Made by a program: the position numbers and the translations under genes. From an uncultured Bacteroidales bacterium (GTDB taxonomy: Bacteria; Bacteroidota; Bacteroidia; Bacteroidales; Paludibacteraceae): a DNA stretch of 64,000 nucleotides. The notes beneath the pieces are model-generated. The model ran no database searches and was not told where the DNA came from. It saw only the letters and a list, made by a program, of their open reading frames with translations. The stretch covers positions 32,171 to 96,170 of the forward strand of contig CAMHKW010000004.1 of assembly GCA_946185835.1 (NCBI GenBank). Direction: 5' to 3'. Of this stretch, positions 37,179 through 47,032 are shown in pieces (position 1 is the first letter of the stretch; every line of letters begins with the position of its first letter).

Positions 37179-39404
37179 ATGAGAAATAAGTTGATGGTTC
37201 TTTCCCGAGTAATGTCGAAATATCTGTTTATGATAGTGATGCTACTCACTATCGGTTCTGTTGTCCCGATGTCGGATACTGCCTTGATGGCAGCCGACAA
37301 GAAGACGTCAGCTCAGAGTCAGCGTCAGAAGCAGGCTGAGCAGAAAGCCAAGCAGCGCGAGCGTCAGCGTGCGCAGACGCAGAAGGCACGCGAACAGAAA
37401 GCCAAACAGCGTGCCCGCGAAAAAGAGCAAGCCGACAAGCAGCGTGCTCGAGAGCAAGAACGCAAAGAGAAGGCACAAGCAAAGAAAGAGGAGCGCAACG
37501 AGCAAGAGTCGTACAACAAACAGATAGAGCAGATAAAAAAACATAACAAGAGGGCTATCAGTTACCAGACACGCGACATACACCATTATGTAGGCGTATG
37601 GGGCTTTGCCGGTTATTCGGCTCTGTTCCAGAAGTTCGACACGCAGCTGAATTTCGTCAATAAGACAGTGGGCGGCTTCGGCGGTGGTGCCGGAGTAGGC
37701 TACCAGATGCTGTATAAGCATTTCTTGTTCAATGCAGGAGTCGAGTTTGAGCAGTTCAACTCTCTTGACCGCATTGTCGACAACGCCGCCGGTGCAGGCA
37801 GCTTCACGCAGTCGTTTCCGATGAGTCCGTATCCGACGATGACTTATACGTATATCTTCAACGACCTGACCACCCGCACGTCGGCAAGCTACCTGCAGAT
37901 ACCGCTGCTGTTCGGTGGTGAGTGGGACCGCTATTATTTCCTTGCCGGTCCGAAGGTGGGTATGAGTATAGCCGGCAAGAGTGCCACCTCGGCAATGCTG
38001 ACCACTCAGATTACTGACGACGAGTTCATCGGTCCGATAGACCAGATGTACTCGCATGCCCTTGTCGAAAATCAGCCTTACAACAGCAAGTCCGACCCTA
38101 TAACCTACAGTCCTCTGCGTTTCGGACTTAACGTAGGTCTACATGGCGAGTTTGGCATCTATCTTGACGAGTGGATAAAGAAAGCCGACAAGAATAAGAA
38201 ACCTCAGGTGCGTGGTAAGAAACAGGCGTCGTTTGCCGACCGCTTGCGCTACCGTATCGGAGTCTTTGCCGACTATGGGGTGCTCAATATACAGTCGGGC
38301 AGTAATATCTCGTCGAACTCGACAGTGCCCGTGACGTTCAACAACGCTCAGGACCCGCTCGACCTGACGATGCAGCCGATACTGTCTATCGAGCCCTCGC
38401 GCAACGCCAAGGTCAACCCCTTCCTTGTAGGCGTGAAGGTGGCAGTGTTCTGCGAGTTGCCTCGCAAGCAGGTTAAGATCCTTCCGTTCCCGCCCGAGCC
38501 GATGCCGCGTATGGCTGCACGTATCGTCAGCGATGCCGACGGCACACCTCTGACGGCTGCCATGCTGATGGTATATAGCACCGAGCGCGACCGCGTGATT
38601 ACCAAGACGACGAGTCGAGGCGGTATGGTGGTGCAGAAGTTCAAACGCGGAGAGTATAAGCTATGGGCTAAGCGCTCGGGCTACTACGACAGCGACACGG
38701 TGACATATACATTGGAAAGCGACCTGAAAGATACCGTTATCTTCAGGCTGAAGCAGTTGCCGGAGCCGCCAAAGTACTACATGACAGGCTTCGTTCGCGA
38801 CAGCGAGACGCTAAAGCCTCTTGAGGCATCGATCTCTATCTTCGATGGCATGGGTAAGACCAAACTCTATGAAGGTCAGGCTGCCGACGACGGTCTGTTC
38901 GTCACCGACCTCGAGAAAGGCGACTACATAGCACATCTGACTATGCCGGGCTACTCGCCTGCCGACGACACCATACACTTCGACAAGGATACGGTATATC
39001 TGACTATGACGCCTATCAAAGAGGGTATGAAGGTAGTGCTGCATAACATGTTCTTTGCTACCAACAAGACGCAGATACTGTCAGAGTCGGAGCAGGCACT
39101 CGAGTTCCTCTATACGTTCCTCGACGAGAACCCGACGGTAGAAGTGCTCATCACGGGTCATACCGATGCTGTCGGCTCGGAAGCTTCGAACCAGCGACTC
39201 TCCGAAGGACGTTCGAAGGCTGTTCGTGAGGCTCTTATCATGAGGGGCATCGACGGCTCACGTATCGAGACCGACGGCAAGGGCGAAAGCGAGCCTATCG
39301 CCGACAACGAGACAGAGGAAGGACGCGCCATGAACCGACGCGTAGAGATAACCATCACCTCGACCGGCGGCAAAGACATCGAGGTACAGGTGGTAAACAA
39401 GTAG
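37179..39404 (+). CDS. Outer-membrane barrel fused to regulatory-like domains and a C-terminal OmpA domain
   Basis: A 741-aa multidomain protein. The N-terminal membrane-targeting segment spans about 1-38. A very charged Lys/Arg/Gln/Glu helix (about 41-125; repeats like KQRAREKEQADKQRAREQE) may form a coiled coil. A beta-barrel related to the previous gene covers about 130-430. Two carboxypeptidase-regulatory/PEGA-like domains follow (about 440-525 and 530-615; GEYKLWAKRSGYYDSD, GDYIAHLTMPGYSPADD). The OmpA C-terminal domain (about 620-735) has LITGHTDAVGSEASNQRLSEGRS and NRRVEI. The OmpA part binds peptidoglycan, so the protein should tether the outer membrane to the cell wall. The regulatory-like plus OmpA pairing is known from PorE-type T9SS proteins, but the added barrel and charged helix are unusual. 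A Met at codon 12 is an alternative start. Confidence 0.85.
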   Translation: MRNKLMVLSRVMSKYLFMIVMLLTIGSVVPMSDTALMAADKKTSAQSQRQKQAEQKAKQRERQRAQTQKAREQKAKQRAREKEQADKQRAREQERKEKAQAKKEERNEQESYNKQIEQIKKHNKRAISYQTRDIHHYVGVWGFAGYSALFQKFDTQLNFVNKTVGGFGGGAGVGYQMLYKHFLFNAGVEFEQFNSLDRIVDNAAGAGSFTQSFPMSPYPTMTYTYIFNDLTTRTSASYLQIPLLFGGEWDRYYFLAGPKVGMSIAGKSATSAMLTTQITDDEFIGPIDQMYSHALVENQPYNSKSDPITYSPLRFGLNVGLHGEFGIYLDEWIKKADKNKKPQVRGKKQASFADRLRYRIGVFADYGVLNIQSGSNISSNSTVPVTFNNAQDPLDLTMQPILSIEPSRNAKVNPFLVGVKVAVFCELPRKQVKILPFPPEPMPRMAARIVSDADGTPLTAAMLMVYSTERDRVITKTTSRGGMVVQKFKRGEYKLWAKRSGYYDSDTVTYTLESDLKDTVIFRLKQLPEPPKYYMTGFVRDSETLKPLEASISIFDGMGKTKLYEGQAADDGLFVTDLEKGDYIAHLTMPGYSPADDTIHFDKDTVYLTMTPIKEGMKVVLHNMFFATNKTQILSESEQALEFLYTFLDENPTVEVLITGHTDAVGSEASNQRLSEGRSKAVREALIMRGIDGSRIETDGKGESEPIADNETEEGRAMNRRVEITITSTGGKDIEVQVVNK

Positions 39405-39474
39405 AGATACCAAAAACAGAATATAAGGTTTAGTAAAATGAGGTTTAGTCGTTAATTTAAGGATTTAAAAAATT

Positions 39475-42400
39475 ATGAAGAGACGTGTATTAATGGTTTG
39501 TGCGGTTGTGCTGGCATGCCTTGGTCTGCAAGCACAGCAGATTAGCATACCCTACTTCTGCGGTTTCGAGGACGAGACCGACGCTGCGGGTTGGGTACTT
39601 AACTCGGGTACGCCTTTTGCCGGTGACCAATGGGTAATGGGAACGGCGACACATAGCGAGAACAAGCACTCGCTGTATATCACCACCGACAATGGGCGGA
39701 CTGCTTCTTACGGTAGCCGTCCGAACACCGTGACGGCGTATAAGGTGATGAAACTGCCGATACTGGTCGACACCGTGTCAATACAGCACTACGAACTCTC
39801 GTTCGACTGGAAGTGTATAGGCGAGCAAGCCAAGTCCGAACTGTATGTCTTCTTCGATACCGAGCAGAACCTCTCGCAACTCGCCACCAGCGAGACGTCG
39901 GGGATGGTGCTCACCGCGCAGGCTATGAACGCCATGCAGCCGGTATCCAAAAACGGTGGCAAGGCTCTGTATGGTCAGCCAGGTTGGCATAATGTGTCGA
40001 TACCTATCAATGTCAACAACAAGGTAGCCCAGCGCTTTAACTTCGTGTTAGCCTTTGTGTGGGTCAACCGCAATACAAGCGAAGAAGTGGCAGAGTCGCA
40101 AGTGCTTGGTGCCTGCATCGACAACCTGCAGATATGCTCTGCCCGCGCTCCGAAACCAACCGACTTCAAGGTCGAGCTCAACTGTGCTGAAAACAGCAAC
40201 GGACTGACCATCTCGTGGCGTAGTGTGCTCGACGAGTTCATGCTCGAGTTCAAAGATATCAACGCCAACCGTTGGAGCGTTATCAACGGCCTGAATGCAA
40301 GTGAGATGCGTGACCCCAAGGACGCTACTATCTTCTCGTATACTATCGACCAGATGAAAGAGAGCTCGTACGACTTCCGCGTACGCGGCGTGATAGGCAC
40401 CGACACCAGTGCTTATGCCTACTATCGCGACTTCCGACTCTTCTGCTGGGATAATCAGTGCATCAACTATATCGACTTCGACGGTGAGAATACGGTATGC
40501 ACCTATGGCACATATGACAATCCTTATGAGTCGTACGGATATTTAGACTTTGGTACTGACGCTATGGAAAGCCGCCATACCGTCAACTGGGAGCATGGCG
40601 TTTACGACGAACGTACCGTAGGAGCCAATGGCAAGGGACTGCTCAAGGTGCCCGACGACGCTTTAGCTACAGTGCGATTGGGTAACTGGAAGGCTGGTTC
40701 CGAGGCTGAGAGTGTGTCGTATACCTTTACTGTCGACTCAACCGACCAAGCTATACTCTTGGTAAGGTATGCCATCGTCTTCGAAGACCCGCAGCACCCG
40801 GAAAGGACCGACGAGTTCCGACTCGAGATACTCGACGAGTACGGATTCTTGGTTGACCCCACCTGTGGTAGAGCCTTGTTTACTTATAAAGAAGAGGACG
40901 TATCGGAATGGAACGACTGGGAGTATGGTAATGAAAAAGGTAAGTGGAAAGACTGGACCACCATCGGACTTAACCTTTCTGAGTTCCATGGTCAGGATAT
41001 CACTGTTCGTCTTACCACTCTCGACTGTGGTCAGAATGGTCACTTCGGCTATGCCTATTATATGATGAGTTGTGCAAGTGCCAAGCTCCTGACCGACGCA
41101 TGCGGCGAGATGAGCGACATCGAGGTGGTAGCACCCGACGGCTTCTCATACGCTTGGTATAACGCATCCGGCGACAAGGTGTCGACCGAGAAGACTATAG
41201 AAGTGCCTAAGGGCGACACACAGCGTTACACTTGCGATGTATGCTTCAAAGAGTCGCCCGACTGCTGCTTCCAGCTGTCGACAGCTTTGAATCCGCGCTA
41301 TCCGTTTGCACAGATGGACTACCGTCGTGAGCCGTCGCGTTGCCGAAACACCGTGCGACTGGTCAACAACAGCCACGTGATATACCTCAACGGTACCGAC
41401 ACACTGCACCAGAGACTCGAACAGTGCGACAGCTACTTGTGGGAGGTAAGAAGTCTGAAGAATCCTCGCACCGCCCCATTGGTAGTCTCGCTGCCCAACC
41501 CGACATATAACTGCGATGTCAACGGCGACCTTCTGGAAGTGAAACTCTCGGCGTTCCTCGCCAACGAGGAGTGCTCCGACTACGTGATAGACACCATCAT
41601 GATACCCGGCATCGTCACCCTCGACCAGACTCTGACCAAAGAGTTCTGCGAGGGCGGTAACATCTACTTCGCCGGCGAGTTCCGCACCGAGACCGGACTT
41701 TATGTCGACTCCTACAAGAACATAGCCGGTTGCGACAGCTTGATATATCTCGACCTCACGGTGCACCCCAAGAGTCCCGAGACCTATCTGGTCGACACCA
41801 TCTGCTCCGACGGCAGCTACCGAATAGCCATGCAGTCGTTTAACAAGACAGGCAACTACGAGATATGGCTACGTAACACATGGGGTTGCGACAGTATCAT
41901 CAACCTCGACCTTACCGTCACCGAGAAGCTGCAAGTAGAAGTCGACTCGATACCTTCGATATGTGCCGACGATGGCGTGCTTACCATCGACTTCCGCAGT
42001 CTTGCAGGTCAGTACGACAGTATCGCCGTTCGCTTCTCCGATGAGGCGCATCAGCAAGGGCTCGTCGACATGATGATTTTCGATCAGACGCTCTCCTCGA
42101 TATCGGTTAACTACCTCAGCTCTGTCATGCCGGGTAGCTATAGCGCTCAGCTCGAGTTCTATCAGCACAAGAGTTGCGGCAATCAGGTCTTCGACCTGCC
42201 GTTTGCCATCAACTTCGCCTCGTCGGCTATCGTGCAACGGTGGAACGACGTACTCGGTTTGCAAAACGACCGTTACAACGGCGGCTTCGTATTCTCAACC
42301 TACCAGTGGTATAAGAACGGTGTTGCCATCGAGGGCGCAACCAACTACTACCTCTACGTGAGCGATGGTTTGGATATGAACGCCGAATATAGCGTGGTAG

Positions 42401-42675
42401 TGACTACCGCCGACGGCAAACGTATGTCGGTATGCCCCTACACACCTGTCAACATGTCGGGCGTACAGAATATACCTACACTGCTCTTCGGCGGGCAACA
42501 GGTAAGCCGTCGCGACAGCGGAGTGGCTACATGGACCGACGTGGTAGGTAACGTGCTGCACTCGCAAAACTACGACAAAGCTATCGACGTTCCCGCACTG
42601 CAAGAAGGATACTATGTGCTACATCTCGACGAGAACGGACGGCAGATAGTAAAGAAAGTGCTTATCAAACAATAG
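39475..42675 (+). CDS. T9SS-exported surface protein of about 1066 residues (paralogue 1)
   Basis: A signal peptide (LQAQ, residues 1-22) is followed by a jelly-roll-like domain (about 25-215, beginning ISIPYFCGFEDE) and a fibronectin-like domain (about 220-320). A second large sandwich domain (about 330-550) contains GNWKAGSEAESV and WKDWTTIGLNLSEFHGQDI. Then come two GCDS repeats (about 750-815) and an Ig-like segment with TYQWYKNGVAIEGATN. The last ~70 residues (SGVATWTDVVGNVLHS to EGYYVLHL to VKKVLIKQ) are a T9SS sorting domain. The next gene is a diverged paralogue of the same plan. It lies 70 bp after the OmpA fusion gene and is probably in the same transcript. Role unknown; likely a surface or matrix component. 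Confidence 0.88.
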   Translation: MKRRVLMVCAVVLACLGLQAQQISIPYFCGFEDETDAAGWVLNSGTPFAGDQWVMGTATHSENKHSLYITTDNGRTASYGSRPNTVTAYKVMKLPILVDTVSIQHYELSFDWKCIGEQAKSELYVFFDTEQNLSQLATSETSGMVLTAQAMNAMQPVSKNGGKALYGQPGWHNVSIPINVNNKVAQRFNFVLAFVWVNRNTSEEVAESQVLGACIDNLQICSARAPKPTDFKVELNCAENSNGLTISWRSVLDEFMLEFKDINANRWSVINGLNASEMRDPKDATIFSYTIDQMKESSYDFRVRGVIGTDTSAYAYYRDFRLFCWDNQCINYIDFDGENTVCTYGTYDNPYESYGYLDFGTDAMESRHTVNWEHGVYDERTVGANGKGLLKVPDDALATVRLGNWKAGSEAESVSYTFTVDSTDQAILLVRYAIVFEDPQHPERTDEFRLEILDEYGFLVDPTCGRALFTYKEEDVSEWNDWEYGNEKGKWKDWTTIGLNLSEFHGQDITVRLTTLDCGQNGHFGYAYYMMSCASAKLLTDACGEMSDIEVVAPDGFSYAWYNASGDKVSTEKTIEVPKGDTQRYTCDVCFKESPDCCFQLSTALNPRYPFAQMDYRREPSRCRNTVRLVNNSHVIYLNGTDTLHQRLEQCDSYLWEVRSLKNPRTAPLVVSLPNPTYNCDVNGDLLEVKLSAFLANEECSDYVIDTIMIPGIVTLDQTLTKEFCEGGNIYFAGEFRTETGLYVDSYKNIAGCDSLIYLDLTVHPKSPETYLVDTICSDGSYRIAMQSFNKTGNYEIWLRNTWGCDSIINLDLTVTEKLQVEVDSIPSICADDGVLTIDFRSLAGQYDSIAVRFSDEAHQQGLVDMMIFDQTLSSISVNYLSSVMPGSYSAQLEFYQHKSCGNQVFDLPFAINFASSAIVQRWNDVLGLQNDRYNGGFVFSTYQWYKNGVAIEGATNYYLYVSDGLDMNAEYSVVVTTADGKRMSVCPYTPVNMSGVQNIPTLLFGGQQVSRRDSGVATWTDVVGNVLHSQNYDKAIDVPALQEGYYVLHLDENGRQIVKKVLIKQ

Positions 42676-42709
42676 CCGGGAACGGATTGCCGAGCGCCTA
42701 AAGCTGAGT

Positions 42710-42796
42710 GCCGGTTACAAACCGGCGTACCCGCCCCCGCGGCGGCAAAAAAACGAGATCAGAGCGCGAAAACGATTAACGGAGATCGGAGCGCGA
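42710..42796. other. Small hairpin and 15-bp direct repeats between the 1.1-kaa paralogues
   Basis: GCCGGTT-ACA-AACCGGC (42710-42726) is a perfect hairpin. Further on, GAGATCAGAGCGCGA (42755-42769) and GAGATCGGAGCGCGA (42782-42796) repeat with one change. The 158-bp gap holds no gene. Confidence 0.6.
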
Positions 42797-42833
42797 GATA
42801 AAACAAACTATTGTTACATAAACAGACGAACAG

Positions 42834-45800
42834 ATGAGACTGCTACGAACATATATATCCATAGCGCTGTGCGCGCTTGCCTCAATGGCAGCAGCGCAGC
42901 AGATTTCGTACTACTCGTGCGACTTCGAGAATGCTGCGGTCAACCAGCAGTGGACGACACAGGCAGGTCTGTTAGGACCGACGCTGACCAACAAATGGTA
43001 TATCGGCAATGCCACCAACAACGGAGGTGAGCAGGCTATGTATATCTCTGCCAACAACGGCGACAGCGCCTACTATGTGGCATCGTCGGGCTGTGCCACC
43101 GCCTTTGTCGAACTCGACCTCGTGGCAGGCGACTACCTGCTCTCGTTCGACTGGCGGGCGATGGGATATACGCAGTCGGATATCGACGGTTTGTATGTGT
43201 GTGTCGTGCCCGAGACCGAAGAAGATGTCGACGACTACGGCAACCCCGTACATAAGCCTATCAACGTGGTGTCGTCGCCGTCGAGCAGTCTGCCCGGCTT
43301 CGTGATGACCTATGCTTTCCTGCTCGATGACTTCCGTCAGGTCAACTACCTGCGCAGCTCGTCGACATGGCGCAACAAAGTGGTGAGTTTCACTGCCGAC
43401 GGCACACAGAAATACCGCCTTGCCTTCACATGGCGCAGCGGTGAGTCGGGTGCTACCTCCCCCGGTGCCTGTGTCGACAACATAGTGATTATGAATACCG
43501 GTGTGTGCGACTCGCCATCAGGTCTTACTATCACCGAAGAGAACGAAGGTATGCGTGTGAAGTGGATAGGTGACCCAAACGAGATATACGAAGTACGAAC
43601 CTACGGATATATCACCAAAAGGTGGGACACCTATCAGGTACGCGATACCACCCTCTATATCCCGTCGATAGCCGAAGGCTCCACCGACTTCTACGTTCGC
43701 AAGATATGCGGACTGACCAATACCGGCGAGACGCTATACAGCGTGCCCGCCATGCAGAAAAAGCTGATTTATATCGTCAGCCGCCACTGCTTAGACTATC
43801 TCTCGCTCTCTGAAGACAACTGCTTCATAGCCGGTCAGAACAGCGGTTTCGGCAGTACTACCTCTAATGTGACTTTTAGCAAATCAATGGTCAACGACGG
43901 CTCGTCGGCTGCCACCTCACGACATACCATACACGAGGATATCGAAGAGTATGACCCCCGTACGCGCGATGCTAACGGCAAGATGCTGCGCACCGTACCC
44001 GAAGGTGAGATAGCCTCAGTACGACTGGGCAACTGGTGTAATGGACATGAGGCTGAACGACTGGAGTTCCAATTCCATGTCGACACCATGGTCAACCCCA
44101 TGGTGATGCTGCTCTATGCTGTGGTCATTGAAGAGGGAGAAGGACATAGCGACGAGATACAGCCCCGCTTCGAGATGAAGATACTCAACAGCAAGCATCA
44201 GCCACTCAAGAACTCACGCTGTGTGACGGCTGACTTCACGGCTAACGACCTTAAGTTCAAGTCACAAAAGGAACTCGAGAGTGAAGGATGGCACCGCCTT
44301 GCACATGCCGCCATCAAAGTACCAAACGCCAACGACGGCAGCGGAGAGCGCGAGTCGAACACCGTATATTGGAAAGACTGGACGCAGGTGGGTGTCAACC
44401 TCAAAGAATACCACGGGCAAGACGTGATAGTGCAACTCTCGACCTACGACTGCGCTCAGACGGCGCACTTCGGATATGCCTATTTCGTGCTCAAATGCTC
44501 GAAAGGCGAACTCGAAGGTATGTCGTGCGGAGAAGTCAACCCCACCTTCCGAGCACCTGAAGGCTTCGAATACCGCTGGTACAAAGCCTCCGACTATAAC
44601 ACTGTGCAACTCAACTCGCGTTTCTTCTGGGACGAGAGTCTGATAGTAGGGCGCAACCGCGAGCTTACCGTGTCGGTCACCGACACGCTCACCTATGCCG
44701 TCGACTGTATGTTCCCCACCGATACCGTGTGCTACTTCACCCTCTATGCCTCATCGATGGCACGTTTCCCGAAGGCTGAAGGTAAGGTGCAACTCATACG
44801 CGAGGACTGCCAAAACAAACTGCGCTTCAGCAGCTCGTGCTATATAGAGCAAGAGAACCAAGTGTCGGGTAAGACCGAGCGCACCGCCGAGATGCCCGAC
44901 TACGTATGGTGGGACTTCGGCGATGGCACTACCTCGTATGTAGCCAACCCCGTAGATAAGGTCTACCCGGGCGAGGCAGCGACATATAGAGTGGTGCTGC
45001 ATGCCGTATATCAGACCTGCGAAGACTCGGTAGTGTTTAACGTCGACATGCCTTATACCGGACCGGTAGAGATACCGGTGCCGGGACTGAGCTGCACGGG
45101 GGTGCCATACGAGAGGACATACCATGGCTTCGATGGCGACAAGACCGTGTCGTACGACAAGACAGGAGTATACCGCGATACCATACTCTCGTCGATAGGA
45201 TGCGACAGCATCATAGTGCTCGACCTACTGATGATCGACAGTGTACGCTTCGTGATAGATACCACCATCATGAACGACGGCGTATATGTGTTCAACACCG
45301 GCAAGCGTGATACCACCGTCACCACCACCGGCACCTACTACGGACAGTTCCTCTCTAAAGCCGGTTGCGACAGTTTAGTGATACATAACGTATTCGTGCA
45401 CGACCGCCTGACGGTCGACATGTCGGCTGAGTGGCACGCTTGCGCCAACGAACCGTCGACATTCATACCCTTCACCTTCAGCTCCGGACGAACCGAGATC
45501 TATTCTTTAGAGTCGGCTAAGCCGCAGATAGAGTCTAAGGTGAAAGTCGACTTGCCCGTCATGCCGCTGACACAGACCGAGGGCGAGATAGAAGTGGTTT
45601 TGCCGCAGCCCATGCGCCCCGACTACTACCCCCTCACCTTCACTTTCTATGACGATATCTCAGGCGACATCGTCAAGACCGTGACCCTCGTGGTTCACTA
45701 TGCCGACACCATCATGGTTCAGAAATGGGACGATGCCATAGCCCTGCGCAATGCCGCCAACAACGGCGGGTATAGCTTCAACGCCTATCAGTGGTATCGC

Positions 45801-46178
45801 AACGGTGAGAAACTCGAGGGGCAGACGCAGCCGTACTTATATCTGAGCGACTCGAAACTCGACCAAAACGCTACATATAGCGTAGAGCTTACACGCGACG
45901 ATGGTGTGGTGCTGCTCTCATGCCCGATGACGCCTAATAGCAAGAAGCAGGTGACGGAGTTCCCCACCATAGTGGGAACGTCGCAGAAGGTGGTAGCGCG
46001 TCTCAGAGAGGCAGCTAAGGTAAGCTTCTACACCCCGGCCGGTGCTCTCTATTCTGTTGCTAACCATAATAGCGGCGCTGCCGACATCGTAGTGCCGGCA
46101 CAAGCAGGACTATATATAATGGCGGTCAGCTATACCACCGGCGAACACGAATACTTCAGAGTGCTCGTCACACGTTAA
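42834..46178 (+). CDS. T9SS-exported surface protein of about 1114 residues with PKD-like domain (paralogue 2)
   Basis: Same plan as the previous gene: signal peptide (about 1-22, ending AAAQ), a jelly-roll-like first domain (about 23-220), and a sandwich domain holding GNWCNGHEAERL and WKDWTQVGVNLKEYHGQDV. A PKD-like domain (about 685-740; VWWDFGDGTTSYVANP), two GCDS repeats and AYQWYRNGEKLEGQTQ follow. It ends in a T9SS sorting domain (VSFYTPAGALYSV to GLYIMAVSYTT to YFRVLVTR). Similarity to paralogue 1 runs over most of the length, so this is an old duplication in contrast to the giant pair. The export genes start 47 bp downstream. Confidence 0.88.
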   Translation: MRLLRTYISIALCALASMAAAQQISYYSCDFENAAVNQQWTTQAGLLGPTLTNKWYIGNATNNGGEQAMYISANNGDSAYYVASSGCATAFVELDLVAGDYLLSFDWRAMGYTQSDIDGLYVCVVPETEEDVDDYGNPVHKPINVVSSPSSSLPGFVMTYAFLLDDFRQVNYLRSSSTWRNKVVSFTADGTQKYRLAFTWRSGESGATSPGACVDNIVIMNTGVCDSPSGLTITEENEGMRVKWIGDPNEIYEVRTYGYITKRWDTYQVRDTTLYIPSIAEGSTDFYVRKICGLTNTGETLYSVPAMQKKLIYIVSRHCLDYLSLSEDNCFIAGQNSGFGSTTSNVTFSKSMVNDGSSAATSRHTIHEDIEEYDPRTRDANGKMLRTVPEGEIASVRLGNWCNGHEAERLEFQFHVDTMVNPMVMLLYAVVIEEGEGHSDEIQPRFEMKILNSKHQPLKNSRCVTADFTANDLKFKSQKELESEGWHRLAHAAIKVPNANDGSGERESNTVYWKDWTQVGVNLKEYHGQDVIVQLSTYDCAQTAHFGYAYFVLKCSKGELEGMSCGEVNPTFRAPEGFEYRWYKASDYNTVQLNSRFFWDESLIVGRNRELTVSVTDTLTYAVDCMFPTDTVCYFTLYASSMARFPKAEGKVQLIREDCQNKLRFSSSCYIEQENQVSGKTERTAEMPDYVWWDFGDGTTSYVANPVDKVYPGEAATYRVVLHAVYQTCEDSVVFNVDMPYTGPVEIPVPGLSCTGVPYERTYHGFDGDKTVSYDKTGVYRDTILSSIGCDSIIVLDLLMIDSVRFVIDTTIMNDGVYVFNTGKRDTTVTTTGTYYGQFLSKAGCDSLVIHNVFVHDRLTVDMSAEWHACANEPSTFIPFTFSSGRTEIYSLESAKPQIESKVKVDLPVMPLTQTEGEIEVVLPQPMRPDYYPLTFTFYDDISGDIVKTVTLVVHYADTIMVQKWDDAIALRNAANNGGYSFNAYQWYRNGEKLEGQTQPYLYLSDSKLDQNATYSVELTRDDGVVLLSCPMTPNSKKQVTEFPTIVGTSQKVVARLREAAKVSFYTPAGALYSVANHNSGAADIVVPAQAGLYIMAVSYTTGEHEYFRVLVTR

Positions 46179-46225
46179 CTCCGCAACAAATAAGAACCTT
46201 AAATAACACACAGTAATAATACCAC

Positions 46226-47026
46226 ATGGAAAACTCTAAAATCATCCTTACTATAGCTCTTGTGCTGAGTCTCTTGTCGTCGTGCACCACTCAGAAGCGG
46301 CTGTCGTATGTGCGCGACGTGAACAGTGAGACGGCACAGCTGATAAACCAGTCGTTCAAGTCTTATGGTGAGGCTCACATTCTGATCGGCGATGCCATGA
46401 CCATCTCTGTCAATGCTCTCGACGCTGCGTCGGTGGTGGTGTTCAACCTGCCGCTGGTGTCGTATGGCAACCTCGGGTCGAACAAACTCAATACCCAGTA
46501 TTCGCTGCAACACTATAAAGTCGATGTCAACGGCGACATCGACTTCCCTGTCTTAGGCAAGTTGCATGTAGTGGGGCTTACCGTCAGCCAGTTAAAAGAC
46601 GAGCTGACGCAGAAACTGTCGGCATACGTGAGCAATCCGGTTGTCACCATTCAGCTCATCAGCTTCCGCGTGACGGTATGCGGTGAGGTGGCTCGTCCCG
46701 GACAGTATGCTGTCGTCAACGAGCGTGTCACTATCTTCGACGCCTTAGCTATGGCGGGCGACATGACACCTTACGGTAAGCGTGAGAACGTGCTGGTGGC
46801 GCGAGAGAAAGATGGCAAACTCGAACTCACGCGACTGAATCTCAACTCGTCGGAGGTGTTTCTCTCACCATATTACTATCTTCAACAAAACGACGTGGTA
46901 TATGTAGAACCTAACCACGCTCGTGCCGTCGCATCACAGAACCTGCCGATCTACTTCTCGGCATTGTCGACACTCGCCAGCATGGCAACGGTGATAGTGA
47001 CAGTAGTGACACTTACTAAAAAATAG
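46226..47026 (+). CDS. Polysaccharide export lipoprotein (Wza-like)
   Basis: A 266-aa lipoprotein with lipobox LSSC (Cys20). A polysaccharide biosynthesis/export domain (about 45-150; HYKVDVNGDIDFPVLGKLHVVGLT) is followed by an SLBB domain (about 155-230; RVTVCGEVARPGQYAV). A C-terminal hydrophobic segment (about 242-262) would be the outer-membrane helix. It forms the outer-membrane exit channel of a Wzx/Wzy-type capsule or exopolysaccharide system. Only six bases separate it from the Wzc-like gene. No glycosyltransferase, flippase or polymerase is in the window, so its substrate genes must be elsewhere. Confidence 0.93.
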   Translation: MENSKIILTIALVLSLLSSCTTQKRLSYVRDVNSETAQLINQSFKSYGEAHILIGDAMTISVNALDAASVVVFNLPLVSYGNLGSNKLNTQYSLQHYKVDVNGDIDFPVLGKLHVVGLTVSQLKDELTQKLSAYVSNPVVTIQLISFRVTVCGEVARPGQYAVVNERVTIFDALAMAGDMTPYGKRENVLVAREKDGKLELTRLNLNSSEVFLSPYYYLQQNDVVYVEPNHARAVASQNLPIYFSALSTLASMATVIVTVVTLTKK

Positions 47027-47032
47027 TACGCA

